Part shown: one piece after another, positions 53,025 through 63,246 of the stretch
Numbering within the stretch: the stretch's first letter is position 1
How the letters are laid out: every line of letters begins with the position of its first letter
NCBI GenBank assembly: GCA_036245525.1
Contig: BTPG01000003.1
Coordinates: 192,531,021-192,595,020 of the forward strand
DNA: 64,000 bases
Reading direction: 5' to 3'
From: Semisulcospira habei
Taxonomy: Eukaryota; Mollusca; Gastropoda; Semisulcospiridae
Program-made: the position numbers and the translations under genes
Notes under the pieces: model-generated
The model's database searches: none
Told to the model about the DNA's origin: nothing
The model's input: only the letters and a program-made list of their open reading frames with translations

Positions 53025-53338
53025 ATTGCGAATGACCTCTCTCTAAGGTATAGGGCAGTTAAAATAAAGTTAAAAAAAAAAAAAAAAGAACGTGTGGGAG
53101 ATTCCGTAGACCTTTTCGTGGGAACTCTTCCTGTCGGCGGAGTCACAGTTGCTGAGAATGTGAAGAAGGTAAGGATCTACAAATGCGCCACTTGTTAACT
53201 ATCAAACAAGGGGCAGGTGATGCTGGTGTTAGTGTAGGTGGGAGGTCGCGGGAAGGAGGAGAGAGGTCTGGAGACCTTTTTACCAATGGGCAAAAATCAC
53301 ACGACGGACCGTTTACAATTTCCAAGAAGAGGCGCTGG

Positions 53339-53341
<3 letters not shown>

Positions 53342-53414
<73 letters not shown>

Positions 53415-53441
53415 CGTGCGTGTGTGTGTGTGTATGTGTGC

Positions 53442-53511
<70 letters not shown>
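53342..53511. repeat. (GT)n microsatellite
   Basis: Two long GT runs around GCGTGCGTGCGTG and TATGTGTGCGCG. The downstream CCCCAAAATGG resembles the phrases after the GT tracts at 1264 and 1651. Confidence 0.95.
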
Positions 53512-53512
<1 letters not shown>

Positions 53513-54387
53513 GGGGTCCCAAACTCCCCAAAATGGAAAATTACACATTAAAAAATATCCTGGGAGCTGTGCACCTTGGAACAGCCCTCATCCCTGAATT
53601 TGCTTCTGAATATGTACATAAACCTGTGTCGATAATGCTAGCTTGTATCAAGTTTTACTTCTGAGGTGGAAAAACTAAATACAGTAGCTTTTATTCCCCG
53701 ATACATAGAACATTTTCAACACACTTGCTGACATGCCCACCCTTTTGACCTTTGGAAGGAGCCAATAAAATTAATATGCATAGACAGTTTTACCCGTAGC
53801 AAAACATTTCCACTGGGGTCTTATTGCAAAGTTCACATACGAACTACCTGTAATAACAACCTAAAATAAAAGCCTTCTTACTTCTCATGACCTTTGACCT
53901 TAATGAGAGGTTAACTTAGTAGATCTGCAAACAAACGTTGTATCATCAGTTTTCTCTTTGGCAAGTTTTAAAATAAGATTATAACTATTTTCTTTAAAAA
54001 TCGTCCGTTTATTGACCTTTGTAACCTTGACCTTTCATGGAGGTCAGCGCAAGTGACAATCAAAGCTATTGTCAAATATGATCACTCTGCCAAATTAGAA
54101 GTCTGTGGCTCTGATGGTCTCTCATATATTCAAAATGATAACATCTGTCACAATTGGGTATACACAGGATGATGGATGGATGGACCAATAGTGGACCAGT
54201 GGTGGATGACTAATTATATTTAACTCACTTTTAATATTAAATGAACCTATAATGTCTGCTAACCATCTCTCATGCCTTAATTTTCCAACAAAATGTAAGT
54301 GAAACTTGTAAAAAAGACACATTCACACTGTTTCATAACAGGGGACCTAGTGTTTTATATTAGGCAAATGGTGCCTAATATAAAACA

Positions 54388-55029
54388 ATGTGTCACTTTT
54401 TAAAAAAACTGGAACTACTGCATTGATTCGAGTTTTGAAATTTGGCTTTGTCCTAAGATGCATCACTATAATCTCTATCAAACCCTGGTTTCGGATTGAT
54501 TCTACCTCTCTTTGGACGTCGCGCGAGACGTTTTTGCTTAAGTGTTTCATATATGGGTATCCTCCGCTACCACTTGCGGGCAAAGCCCGACTCGCGTGGA
54601 GTCTGGTTTGTTTTTGTAGTTCGGTGTACTTTATTCAACGTCAGTCCCCAAAGCAGCAGAGACTTAGCTTCGCTTCCATAAACACGAATCCGATACTAGT
54701 TCGATCCGAATCCGAAGCGGGTCTGAAACAGAAAATTTCGTGCAAGTCCTTTTTCATGTTTGTGTGTTTTTATATGCCCAATGGCAATGCGGAAAAGAAT
54801 TCGCATCCGACTTCGAACGAAGATGTAATTTTTTGAAGAAAAATTGCATTGCCGTATCAGATTCGTGCTTATAGAATCGTAGCTTTTGTGGAAGACAATT
54901 TGCTGTATTGGTAATGGTAGTTTCTGGCCGTGAAGTCTGTGACCCGACAAGCAAACTTTCCGCACAGCATACACTGTACAGTCTTGGACTGATTCACCAT
55001 GTGAATGTAAATTGATCCGACCTGTGCCA
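54388..55029. other. No gene recognised
   Basis: A 148-codon plus frame (54390-54836) shows no domain. Confidence 0.4.
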
Positions 55030-55098
55030 GCAAGATGCGCAGGCATACATTCTATAGAGCCTGCACAAGTTCCTTATCATCTATGCCGCTTGCAGTTT
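55030..55098. repeat. PalA palindrome, strongly decayed
   Basis: CAGCAAGATGCGCAGGCATAC ... CATCTATGCCGCTTGCAG, in segments. Confidence 0.6.
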
Positions 55099-55205
55099 GA
55101 AGTATATAAATGGGTCAGAGTCTGTTCCACTGAGAGGCATGCAAACATTCCACACTTTAGTCGGAAACTGTGTTAGCTTCTCAACAGCATTTTGTCAATT
55201 CGTTT

Positions 55206-55267
55206 GCCGGTCGTTGATTCTGGATCTTACGGCCTGTAGCTGTGCGGTCCGAAATCACAGACCAGCA
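55206..55267. repeat. PalD palindrome
   Basis: CCGGTCGTTGATTCTGGATC TTACGGCC pairs imperfectly with GCGGTCCGAAATCACAGACC. Confidence 0.75.
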
Positions 55268-55635
55268 CAGTTGTGGTCTTGTGATTGATAATTTTACTTA
55301 CTCGGGTGTAGTGTGTGTGGAGGAGGCAGTGGCAGTTAAACCACGACGACTTGAAGCCCCAGCGGATCTCCCAGTTATCCTCCCAGGAACAGAGTGACTG
55401 AATCAGAATCTGTTTTTGTTTGTTTCCAAAGAGGAAGAAACATGAAGAAAAAGTGTTGAAACACTACTTCGCTACTATCTGAAGGCTATTCTATCCTTTT
55501 AATCTGGCGGCTGGCGCGCCGACGCTGCTAGGCAACGCGGGGAACTTTCCGAGCCCTATAGATTCGTGTTAGTGGCGGACAGAGTGACTGAAAACAAAAA
55601 GTGTTTCATTTACCGACAAGCGGGGGATTGTGGCT
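55268..55635. other. No gene recognised
   Basis: No supported feature. Confidence 0.4.
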
Positions 55636-55844
55636 TTAACTCATTTAGTCCCGACACACGACAGCAAGACATCGAGCATGATAGTTCGAGGATGGTGCTG
55701 AGTAGCTTGGGGCCCGAAGGCGGCGAACTATTCTGGGACCACCCTTGAACTATCATGCTCGATCTGTCTGTAGAATTGCAATACAGTCCTTCAGATGGCA
55801 ACTTTAAAATTTGGGGATTTCGGTCCTCGTGTAGAATGTGTTAA
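55636..55844. mobile_element. PalB MITE, full length, TTAA-bounded
   Basis: 209 bp from TTAACTCATTTAGTCCCG to GTAGAATGTGTTAA. The core arms are eroded at the tip (GGGGCCCGAAGGCGGCGAAC). Outer half matches 21328-21540 (CAATACAGTCCTTCAGA). Confidence 0.87.
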
Positions 55845-56069
55845 CATGAAGTGTACTGCAAACAGAAAATGAATGACGGGAACAGGTGTAACTGACAGAC
55901 ATGTCCGATGACAAAATAATAACTGCATACATTTTCACTGACTTTGGAAAGCTGTGGTCACTGGTACTGAGATTGACTGGCTACGTCGCTGAAAGGCAGT
56001 GCCTGATTACAAGCATAGAAAGCGTTGCCATGTAGCTGTCATACAGTGGGGTAGGAAGGTACTTTTCAT

Positions 56070-56285
56070 TGGGAAGGGGGTGGTGGGGTGGGGGCTACTT
56101 TTCATTCGGTCATGGGGGTGGGGGGGGGGGAGGGAGAGGACAGCTTGCCTGTTATTTTACTTTGCAGGATTCTCAAAAATCAAACAGGGTGGAGAGGGGT
56201 GGGGGCGGAGGGTTTGGGTGGGGTTGGGGGTTGGGGTGGGTGGGGGGGGGGGGAGTGGGTGGGGGGAGGGGGAGGGGGGCACAGT
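56070..56285. repeat. G-rich low complexity
   Basis: GGGGTGGGG-type runs, quadruplex-prone. Gly/Trp frames here are artefacts. Confidence 0.9.
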
Positions 56286-56717
56286 CCAACCTCGGAAAAA
56301 TGAAGCATAAAAATAAAAATCAAAGATATTTTTTCTCGAATAAATACAAAACATGAAATCGTCTAAATGAAATTTATCTGAAAATAGAATTTTCCTCCAA
56401 ACTTTGTTTTTCTGAAAACATATTGGGGGAGGGGGCTAGATACTCAGCCTAGACCCCCCCCCCCCATTTTCTGTAAGGGACCAGCCTCCCCGCCTCCTCC
56501 TGCCTTCACCCCCTCCTCCTCCCCCCCACCCCCGAAAAAAAAAAAACACCTGCGATTAACAATTCGCAGTAAAATGGTCCCAGAATTCAAGACATCTTAG
56601 TCGGCCCCACCAAGGCCAACGTCAGGCTGAGTACGTTTTGTTTACCGGTGCAGCCGGTTGCCTCTAGATGTGTATAGGACTTAAGAGGTTAAATGTACAT
56701 AACAAGAAATGTCTACT
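56286..56717. other. No gene; C-rich tracts
   Basis: C runs at 56453-56465 and 56500-56535; nothing else supported. Confidence 0.45.
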
Positions 56718-56765
56718 CAGTCAGCAAAGGTCCTCGGGCCGACGTCGACCCGAGTGTCTTTTGCT
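56718..56765. repeat. PalE fragment
   Basis: AGCAAAGGTCCTCGGGCCGA and TCGACCCGAGTGTCTTTTGCT. Confidence 0.6.
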
Positions 56766-56931
56766 TACTGGGGTACAAAGTGAGACAATACATGTACCTT
56801 TTCTTGTACGACCGAAACTATGCTAGGAGTTAGGTACTTAGCCGCGACCAGTAAGAACAACACTATAACATTGGAGGGGATTACAAACTGGTTACAAAAA
56901 GCTGCAGTCAAACCCCCCTCAGCCCGTTTCC

Positions 56932-57003
56932 TCTGCAAAAGGCACAGAATCTCACGAGCCCCTGCAGATGCAGGGGTTCGTGAGAATCTATGCCTCTTGC
57001 CGG
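56932..57003. repeat. PalA palindrome core with paired change
   Basis: GGCACAGAATCTCACGAGCC and GGTTCGTGAGAATCTATGCC. CACGAG/TTCGTG replaces CATGAG/CTCATG, largely matched across the stem. Confidence 0.85.
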
Positions 57004-57039
57004 AATAGAGCTGCCGTAGTTACATCGTCATCTGGCTTT

Positions 57040-57270
57040 TTAACCTATCGACTGCCGAGAAAATGAAGTTAGGACCTACCAGCTGCAAGCGACAGAGATC
57101 CTCATGAGTCCCCCCCCCCACCCCCCGCCGCTGCGGCGTCAGTCTCATGAGGATCTGTGCCTCTTGCTAACACCTCTTGACTTTGAACCCATGTTCTCGG
57201 GACGGTTGGGCCTCTTTGGAATTAAATTACAATTGCAGAAACACAATCTGCGTCAACCGGCAGGGACGTG
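57040..57270. mobile_element. PalA MITE, left TTAA
   Basis: TTAACCTATCGACTGCCGAG at left. The core has an inserted C tract at the tip (57111-57126), followed by GCCGCTGCGGC. The right end has lost TTAA. Confidence 0.82.
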
Positions 57271-57311
57271 GTAGAGTGGCCCTGCGAGTATTTAAATACA
57301 TACTGGTCAAA

Positions 57312-57569
57312 CCAGACCAAAAAGGTGACTGCCAAGCGTGTAATATGCAAAGAAGTACCCAACGGAGAAAGAAACACGCTTAGAAATTTTACTTTTTCCG
57401 CACTTTTGTTCTTCCTTTTCTTTTATTTAACGTCACCTCCTTCAGTTGCCACATTCCTTCTGCCATTGAAGATAAGTAGCGGCTAATCTCTATGTTTGTT
57501 TGTTTGTCTATTTTGACAAAGAGTATTTACCCGAAATATTAATAAATTGTGTTGTACCCGTCTTTTCTA
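57312..57569 (+). mobile_element. PalJ element, single-arm form with 12 bp direct repeat
   Basis: Starts AGACCAAAAAGGTGACTGCC and ends AATTGTGTTGTACCCGTCTT TTCTA. ATACTGGTCAAA occurs exactly on both sides (57300-57311 and 57570-57581), consistent with a target duplication. It shares both ends with the inverted pair at 49245-49555. Confidence 0.75.
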
Positions 57570-57665
57570 ATACTGGTCAAAGCACACAGGTTTCCCCGCG
57601 CTCTGCCCACAGCAAGCCACGCTACGCCCAGCTGCCCAGCCACCACTCAAGATTCGCCGATCAAC

Positions 57666-59206
57666 ATGCCTAACCGAAGACGCCAACCCGCCCTTCTCAG
57701 GGCGCCCAGCCAGACAGAAAACACGCCAAGAACAACAAGAAGCCGAATGGACGACATCCCAGCCATGCCAGTAATGGACCCAAGCGAAGACGTCAGCGTC
57801 TACATGCAACGTCTGACAGCCTACACCAACATGGTGACGACAACGCTCTCAACATATAGCGAAAACGGCCGCTTCACAAGAGAGGTAACCGCTCACCAAG
57901 CAGCGTACCCTACAAGTACCCCCATCGCCACCTACTCACCAGTATACGAGGCCGACCATCAGTCGGAGCCACGATCCGAGCCGGACTCTACACCAGCCTC
58001 CCCGCTGGTCCATATCCCAGAGCACCTGTCAAGAGAGAGGGAGTGGACCAAACGGGAGAAGAAAGTACGCTTGGGGTCAATGGACCTTGACGGCCTCGTG
58101 AGACTGCTGACAGCAGCCGCGCCAGCCATCATCTCCGTAGAGGGAGACAGCTACCACCGGGCGCTAATCACCACCCGGTGGTTATTCGAAAACGGAACCC
58201 TAAAAGACTTCCACCCGCCCAAGACAGCCAGCCTCGGGTGTCAGGGAGCCCCCCTGACACAGGAGGCAGAAACCCAAAGCTCCGCACAAGTCACCATGTC
58301 AACGGGAAGCCAAGCCTCCCCACTTACAGAAGCCAAAGACACCAACACCGCGACAACGACCACTAAAGAAACGGGCAGCGAGACCGAACCCCACCCTACC
58401 AGCACGGAAGCCGGCACTTCCACAACACTAACCACGAAGGACCAAGCCACAGACCCTATCCCGACCAACGGGCCCACCCACCTACCACATCAACGACGCA
58501 GACGACCACCCCTACACATCCGAATCCGGGAGAAGAAAAAAGACCAACGGCCACCCCTACTACCAACACCGCCACCACACCTCCGCAGGCCACCACAAAA
58601 CCGCTACCCACCACGCCCAGTCCAGAGCCAGACACCAAAACCTAGACTCCACTGGCCGCCACCACCACCACCCTACCTCCCCAGACCCTTCCACAACCGG
58701 CTACGGTTCCCCCGGCCGTCACCACCTCCACCGCCACCACTCCTGCAAGACTTCTGGGAGTGGCTGGCCTACCACCACCCACCAGCCTGGCGATAGGCGA
58801 CGGTCCCCCGGCCTCCCACCTGCCTCCTTCACCACCAACCACCCGGCCCCGGCAGCACCATCAGCCAGCTGCGCGACGGAGCGGTAGACAGTCAGCGAGA
58901 CAACCTCCCCACCAACCCCCCTGAAGGACATCACCCGTCTCATCTCCTGGCTATCAACATAATTCTGTACCAACCATACATCTAAGCGCAGACGGCCAAA
59001 ACTGGTACACACCTCAAATCACCATCGGCTTGGCAGCTCAAACTAGGCCAAAAAGAGTCCGCTGGTTAAGCCAAGGCTGGTATGAATCAAAGCACCAAAC
59101 ATGTCTCTTCTCATCTATCAAGAGATTTAAAGCAAATTTCAGCATACTGCCTCTTTACAAAATGCCAAAGAAGGCAGAAGATTTAAAAAACAAGCAAACA
59201 AACTAA
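57666..59206 (+). pseudogene. Broken Thr/Pro-rich coding region, function unknown
   Basis: ATG 57666 opens MPNRRRQPALLRAPSQ in a frame that runs to 58796. It has a central part with ordinary protein character (LDGLVRLLTAAAPAIISVEG, then YHRALITTRWLFENGTLKDF) followed by a Thr-rich linker. From about 58480 the T/P-rich style continues not in this frame but in the +2 frame (TTQTTTPTHPNPGEE), while the first frame turns into Pro/Arg/His. The +2 frame is open except for TAG 58643 and TGA 58922, up to TAA 59204, and its last part (WYTPQITIGLAAQTRPKRVR, WLSQGWYESKHQTCLF) again looks protein-like. So this is probably one gene of about 510 codons with a frameshift and two stops. I do not recognise the family. 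A retroelement ORF1/gag-like protein is possible but unproven. It follows a PalJ insertion and is far more GC-rich than its flanks. Confidence 0.4.
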
Positions 59207-59253
59207 AACCAACCACCAGTCCTGTGACCGCACTGTACATGTACAACGTCGGA

Positions 59254-59462
59254 TTAACCCGAGAAAAGGCGAGCAGGATCCAACTGCAAGAGATATAGAT
59301 CCTCATGAGCCCCCGCAGTCGCGGGGGCTTATGAGGATCTATATCTCTTGCTGAGACCAGTTTGTATCCAGGTTCCGTGGGCGGTTGTGTCCGTGTCGGT
59401 CGAATTGAATGAACAAAGATTTCGGGAACAAAATATGCAGCCAATGGCATGGTAAGGGTTAA
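59254..59462. mobile_element. PalA MITE, full length, TTAA-bounded
   Basis: 209 bp from TTAACCCGAGAAAAGGCGAG to GGCATGGTAAGGGTTAA. The core variant AAGAGATATAGATC/GATCTATATCTCTT is present in both arms. Tip CGCAGTCGCG. Confidence 0.92.
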
Positions 59463-59991
59463 GTATCATTCATCTGGGCTAAAATATAGGACTGTAAAAC
59501 GAAAAAAGGTGGGGTGTGTTGGAAGAGGGAATGGTGTGTGGGTGTGGGTGTGGGTGGGGGCGGTTTGGTGTGGGGGGGGGGGGGAGGAGGTCATTCATGT
59601 GCAGTAGGTTCGCCTCTACATACTGAATAGTGGTATCTGACGACGTAACTGAAATGGGCCACTGACCTTTTATATAAGAATTTCATGACAGTTTGTTATA
59701 GTGTGGTCTTGTTCCCTGACAAAATATGTTTTGCTGTCACCACGATGGGAGGATCGCTTCCAAAAGCATTTGCAAAGGCAACGCGGGGGGGGGGGGGGGG
59801 GGGGGGGGGACTGGCTGGGTTTAGCCATGGCTTAATTTTTTATTTTAGGTGATGACTGCTTTGGCCATTCATATGTATGAGTATACTTGGGCTATATCTC
59901 CTCCAAATTGTAATGTATGGCGGTGGCGTAGGAACCAGTAGGAGCCCTATCCCCTGCCCAGACCACCTACGCTTACCTGATTCATTGTAAG
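59463..59991. other. No gene; G-rich tracts
   Basis: GGGTGTGGGT tracts at 59530-59590 and a 25-G homopolymer at 59785-59809. Ends with the target duplication of the LINE (GATTCATTGTAAG, 59979-59991). Confidence 0.6.
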
Positions 59992-60018
59992 CTTGGCTTG
60001 ACTTCGCGAACGAAGATT
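59992..60018 (-). terminator. LINE 3' UTR/end with short hairpin
   Basis: In sense: stop codon, then ATCTTCGTTCGCGAAGTCAA GCCAAGC. CTTCG-TTCG-CGAAG can form a tight stem-loop. It is conserved in the truncated copy at 44822-44850, and is a candidate recognition structure for the RT since there is no poly-A. Confidence 0.6.
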
Positions 60019-63000
60019 TTATAGGAGTTGCCCACGACGTCTGCAGGCTTGTTCGTGGCTGCGGAGGCCAATCCGAGACAGGCAGGTTCGACCGCAGTGG
60101 CTGCAGGGGAAGGTATGGTCAGGGTTCTGAGCTGCGGCATCTCTGTTTTTTCTCCTGAGCCGCTTGTCCTTAAGGCTAGCTCTGTGAGAGTCCTCAAAGG
60201 AGACAGCTGCCTTGTAAATGGTGGAGCGCCAGGTGTCACGGTCCGCAGCAAGCGAAGACCACTGGTGGTGGTCGATTTGGCAGGCACTAAGTGACTTCTT
60301 GAGACAGTCTTTGTATCTCTTTTTTGGTGCCCCTCTGTCACGGTGTCCAGTAGCAAGCTCGCCGAACAGGGTGATCTTTGGTAGGCGATGATCCTCCATC
60401 CTGGAGACATGCCCCGCCCAGCGGAGCTGTGTCCGCAGCAGCAAAGCCTCGATGCTCACAGTTTCAGCCTGTTCAAGGACCTCGACGTTGGTGACATAGT
60501 CACTCCAGTGAATGCCCAGGATGGTACGCAGGCAGCGCTGGTGGAAGCGTTCGAGGAGTCGTAGTTGGCTTCGGTAGAGTGCCCAGGACTCGGAACCATA
60601 CAGCAGGGTGGTGAGGACCACAGCTCTATACACGCTGATCTTGGTGCCTGTTTTCAGCTGTTGATTGTGCCACACCTGCTTGAAAAGTCGCCCGAAAGCG
60701 CTGTTCGCTTTTGCCAGCCTGCTGTCAAGCTCCTTGTCCAGCTTGGCGTCCGACGTGATAACGCAGCCAAGGTAAGTAAACTGGTGCACTGACTTTAGTT
60801 CAGACTCGCCAATGGTGATGTGAGGAGGGCGATACACTGTCTTGGGTACCGGCTGATGGAGGACCTCTGTCTTTTTCAGACTGACCTCGAGTCCAAAGAG
60901 CTGGGCAGCATCTGCGAAGCAAGTCGTGATGCGCTGCAGGGCTCTCTCTGTGTGTGCAACGAGGGCAGCATCATCAGCAAAAAGCAGCTCACGAATCAGT
61001 TGGTCTAGGGTTTTCGTGTGGGCCTGCAGTCGTCTGAGGTTGAACAGGCTGCCATCGAGACGATACCTGATGTACACTGCATCGTCATCATCGAGGTCCA
61101 CTGTGGCCTGCTTCAACATCATGCTAAAAAAGATGGTGAAGAGGGTCGGTGCCAGCACGCAGCCCTGCTTTACGCCGTTGAGAATAGGGAATGGTTCTGA
61201 GAGGTCATTGTTGAGTCTGACCTGGCCTTGCTGGTCCTCGTGTAGCTGGACAATCATGTTGAGGAACTTTGGGGGACAGCCAAGTCGCTCCAGGATCTGC
61301 CACATGCCTTGCCTGCTCACAGTGTCGAACGCTTTTGTTAGGTCGACAAATGTTACGTACAGCCCTTTGTTCTGCTCGCGGCACTTCTCCTGTAGCTGTC
61401 TCAGCACAAAGACCATATCGGTGGTGCTCCTGTTTGCTCTGAAGCCACACTGGCCCTCTGGGAGTTGGTCTTCAGCGATGGCAGGTACCAGCCGATTCAG
61501 GAGCAGCCTTGCAAGGATTTTCCCAGCAATGGACAGCAGGGTAATTCCCCGATAGTTGGAACAGTCAGACTTCTCGCCTTTGTTCTTGTACAGGGTGATA
61601 ACGACTGCATCACGGAGATCTTTTGGTAGTGTTCCTTCCTCCCAGCAGCAGAGAAAGAGGTCATGGAGCTTGTTGTGCAGTGCTGTGCCTCCATGTTTCC
61701 AGATCTCTGGCGGTATTCCATCAATGCCTGCTGCTTTGCCACTCTTGAGCTGGTGGATGGCTGTGAGGGTCTCTTCAGCGGTGGGCGGTTCGTCCAATTC
61801 AACCTTTACTGGGAGGTGTGGGATTTGTAGGATGACTGCTTCTTGAACAGTGCGCTCAGCGCTGAAGAGGCTCTGAAAGTATTCCGACCAGCGGTTCAAG
61901 ATGGAGGTATTATCTGTGAGGAGTGCCTGGCCATTCGCGCTTCGCAGGGGACTTTGTACCAGGTGCCTGGGGCCATACACTGCTTTCAGTGCTTCGTAGA
62001 AGCCCCTGTAGTCACCATTGTCAGCACAAAGCTGGGTCCTCTGTGCAAGTCGGGTCCACCACTCATTCTGGAGATCTCTGAGCTTGCGCTGGAGACTGCT
62101 GCAGACGAGGCGGAAGGCAGACTTCTTCACAGGGCAGGAAGGCTGGGCTAGGTGGGCCTGATGGGCGGCTCTTTTTTTTGCTAGGTGTTCCTGGATCTCT
62201 ACATCGTTTTCGTCAAACCAGTCTTTGTTCTTCTTTCTGGCGAAACCCAAGACTTCTGCAGAGGATTTTGCAATAGCAGTTTTCAGTTGTTCCCAAAGTG
62301 TTTCAGGGGAGGAGTCTACTGGGTCCGCTGTGTCTTTGAGCCTGCGCTGTAAATCTGTCTGAAAGGCAGCTTTCACATCGTCACGCTGAAGGCTGGCAAC
62401 ATCAAGCTTTTTCTTGGGGGGCCCCCATTTCTTGGGTTTTGGCTTGAAGTGGAGCCTGAGTTTGCAGCGGACAAGGCGGTGGTCAGTGTGGCACTCTGCG
62501 CTGGGCATCACTCTGGTGAGGAGGACGTCACTGCGGTCCCTCTGACGCACTAGGACATAGTCGATAAGGTGCCAGTGTTTGGAGCGAGGATGCATCCAGG
62601 TGGTCTTTCGACTGTCCTTTTGCTGAAAAGTAGTGTTGGTGATGACCAGTTGCTGCTCCGCACAGAACTCCAACAGTAGGCGGCCATTGTCATTGCAGTT
62701 CCCCACGCCATGCTTGCCGAGGACTCCTTTCCAGGCTTCAGAGTCCTGGCCCACTCTGGCGTTGAAGTCGCCAAGGATGATGACTTTGTCGTCTGCAGGG
62801 GTACTCTGTAGGAGGCTGCGCAGGTCAGTGTAAAACTTGTCCTTTTCAGCAGGCTCTGCCAGGAGGGTTGGGGAGTACACACTGAGAAGGGTGACGTGCT
62901 GCTGGTGTCTCAGTGGGAGGCGCATGGACATGATGCGGTCTGAGTGGCCCGTTGGTAGGTTTTCCAGCTTAGTCGCAATGGATGTCTTGACCATGAAACC

Positions 63001-63246
63001 CACGCCTGAAAGCCGTCTTTCTGATGCAGGCCTGCCTGACCAGTAGAGGGTGTACCCAGCACCAAGTTCTTGGAGGCTGCCTTCGTCCGGAAGGCGTACT
63101 TCGCTGAGCGCGGCGATGTCGATGTTTAACCTCCGCAATTCATGGGCAATGAGGGCGGAGCGACGTTCAGGGCGTCCGCTGTCTGCTTTGTCGAGCATGG
63201 TACGGACGTTCCAGCATGCTACGTTGAGTCCGGTCGTGGTCGTCAT
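60019..63246 (-). CDS. LINE polyprotein: endonuclease, reverse transcriptase, zinc knuckle
   Basis: 1075 residues, uninterrupted. Residues about 7-262 form an exonuclease-endonuclease-phosphatase (APE-type) endonuclease: ACWNVRTM (N13), ALSEVRL (E49), LGDFNARVG (D160, N162), LIDYVLV and HTDHRLV (D255, H256). It would nick target DNA. Residues about 500-830 form the reverse transcriptase: KSGKAAGIDGIPPEIWK (501), NYRGITLLSIAGKILAR (564), FVDLTKAFDTV (633, first Asp), GVKQGCVLAP (691), LLFADDAALVAH (catalytic D758-D759) and GLEVSLKKTEVL (785). YLGCVITSDAKLDKEL follows, then a basic C-terminal region and a CCHC-like knuckle CSHCGRTCLSRIGLRSHEQA C (C1048, C1051, H1064, C1068). All catalytic residues I can identify are present. 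The start is ATG 63246, the first Met of the frame, 7 codons before the endonuclease core. No RNase H domain is seen. Confidence 0.96.
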   Translation of the reverse strand: MTTTTGLNVACWNVRTMLDKADSGRPERRSALIAHELRRLNIDIAALSEVRLPDEGSLQELGAGYTLYWSGRPASERRLSGVGFMVKTSIATKLENLPTGHSDRIMSMRLPLRHQQHVTLLSVYSPTLLAEPAEKDKFYTDLRSLLQSTPADDKVIILGDFNARVGQDSEAWKGVLGKHGVGNCNDNGRLLLEFCAEQQLVITNTTFQQKDSRKTTWMHPRSKHWHLIDYVLVRQRDRSDVLLTRVMPSAECHTDHRLVRCKLRLHFKPKPKKWGPPKKKLDVASLQRDDVKAAFQTDLQRRLKDTADPVDSSPETLWEQLKTAIAKSSAEVLGFARKKNKDWFDENDVEIQEHLAKKRAAHQAHLAQPSCPVKKSAFRLVCSSLQRKLRDLQNEWWTRLAQRTQLCADNGDYRGFYEALKAVYGPRHLVQSPLRSANGQALLTDNTSILNRWSEYFQSLFSAERTVQEAVILQIPHLPVKVELDEPPTAEETLTAIHQLKSGKAAGIDGIPPEIWKHGGTALHNKLHDLFLCCWEEGTLPKDLRDAVVITLYKNKGEKSDCSNYRGITLLSIAGKILARLLLNRLVPAIAEDQLPEGQCGFRANRSTTDMVFVLRQLQEKCREQNKGLYVTFVDLTKAFDTVSRQGMWQILERLGCPPKFLNMIVQLHEDQQGQVRLNNDLSEPFPILNGVKQGCVLAPTLFTIFFSMMLKQATVDLDDDDAVYIRYRLDGSLFNLRRLQAHTKTLDQLIRELLFADDAALVAHTERALQRITTCFADAAQLFGLEVSLKKTEVLHQPVPKTVYRPPHITIGESELKSVHQFTYLGCVITSDAKLDKELDSRLAKANSAFGRLFKQVWHNQQLKTGTKISVYRAVVLTTLLYGSESWALYRSQLRLLERFHQRCLRTILGIHWSDYVTNVEVLEQAETVSIEALLLRTQLRWAGHVSRMEDHRLPKITLFGELATGHRDRGAPKKRYKDCLKKSLSACQIDHHQWSSLAADRDTWRSTIYKAAVSFEDSHRASLKDKRLRRKNRDAAAQNPDHTFPCSHCGRTCLSRIGLRSHEQACRRRGQLL

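Larger units (their letters stand above)
50752..54344. mobile_element. ~3.6 kb element with 19 bp terminal inverted repeats
   Basis: CCCCTATTATGAAACAGTG at 50752 matches, inverted with one mismatch, CACTGTTTCATAACAGGGG at 54326. Further CCTATTATGAAAC-type motifs lie just inside the left end (50771, 51114, 51138, 51150, 51172) and CTAATATAAAAC-type motifs just outside the right end. The interior has CAAGGTCA repeats in plus orientation on the left (51298, 51466, 51601, 52865) and in minus orientation on the right (53749, 53889, 54014), so the element is a large imperfect inverted structure. A LINE (51632-52080) and a PalA MITE (52321-52530) inserted later. No coding region was recognised. Confidence 0.55.

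Noticed and set aside
53016..53198. Frame GDSVDLFVGTLPVGGVTVAE followed by AAGAAGGTAAGG, a donor-like site
   Set aside because: The exon-like stretch is short, begins inside a poly-A tract and has no partner exon; could not be supported.
56069..56356. Gly/Trp-rich frames
   Set aside because: Translation of a G-rich low-complexity tract.
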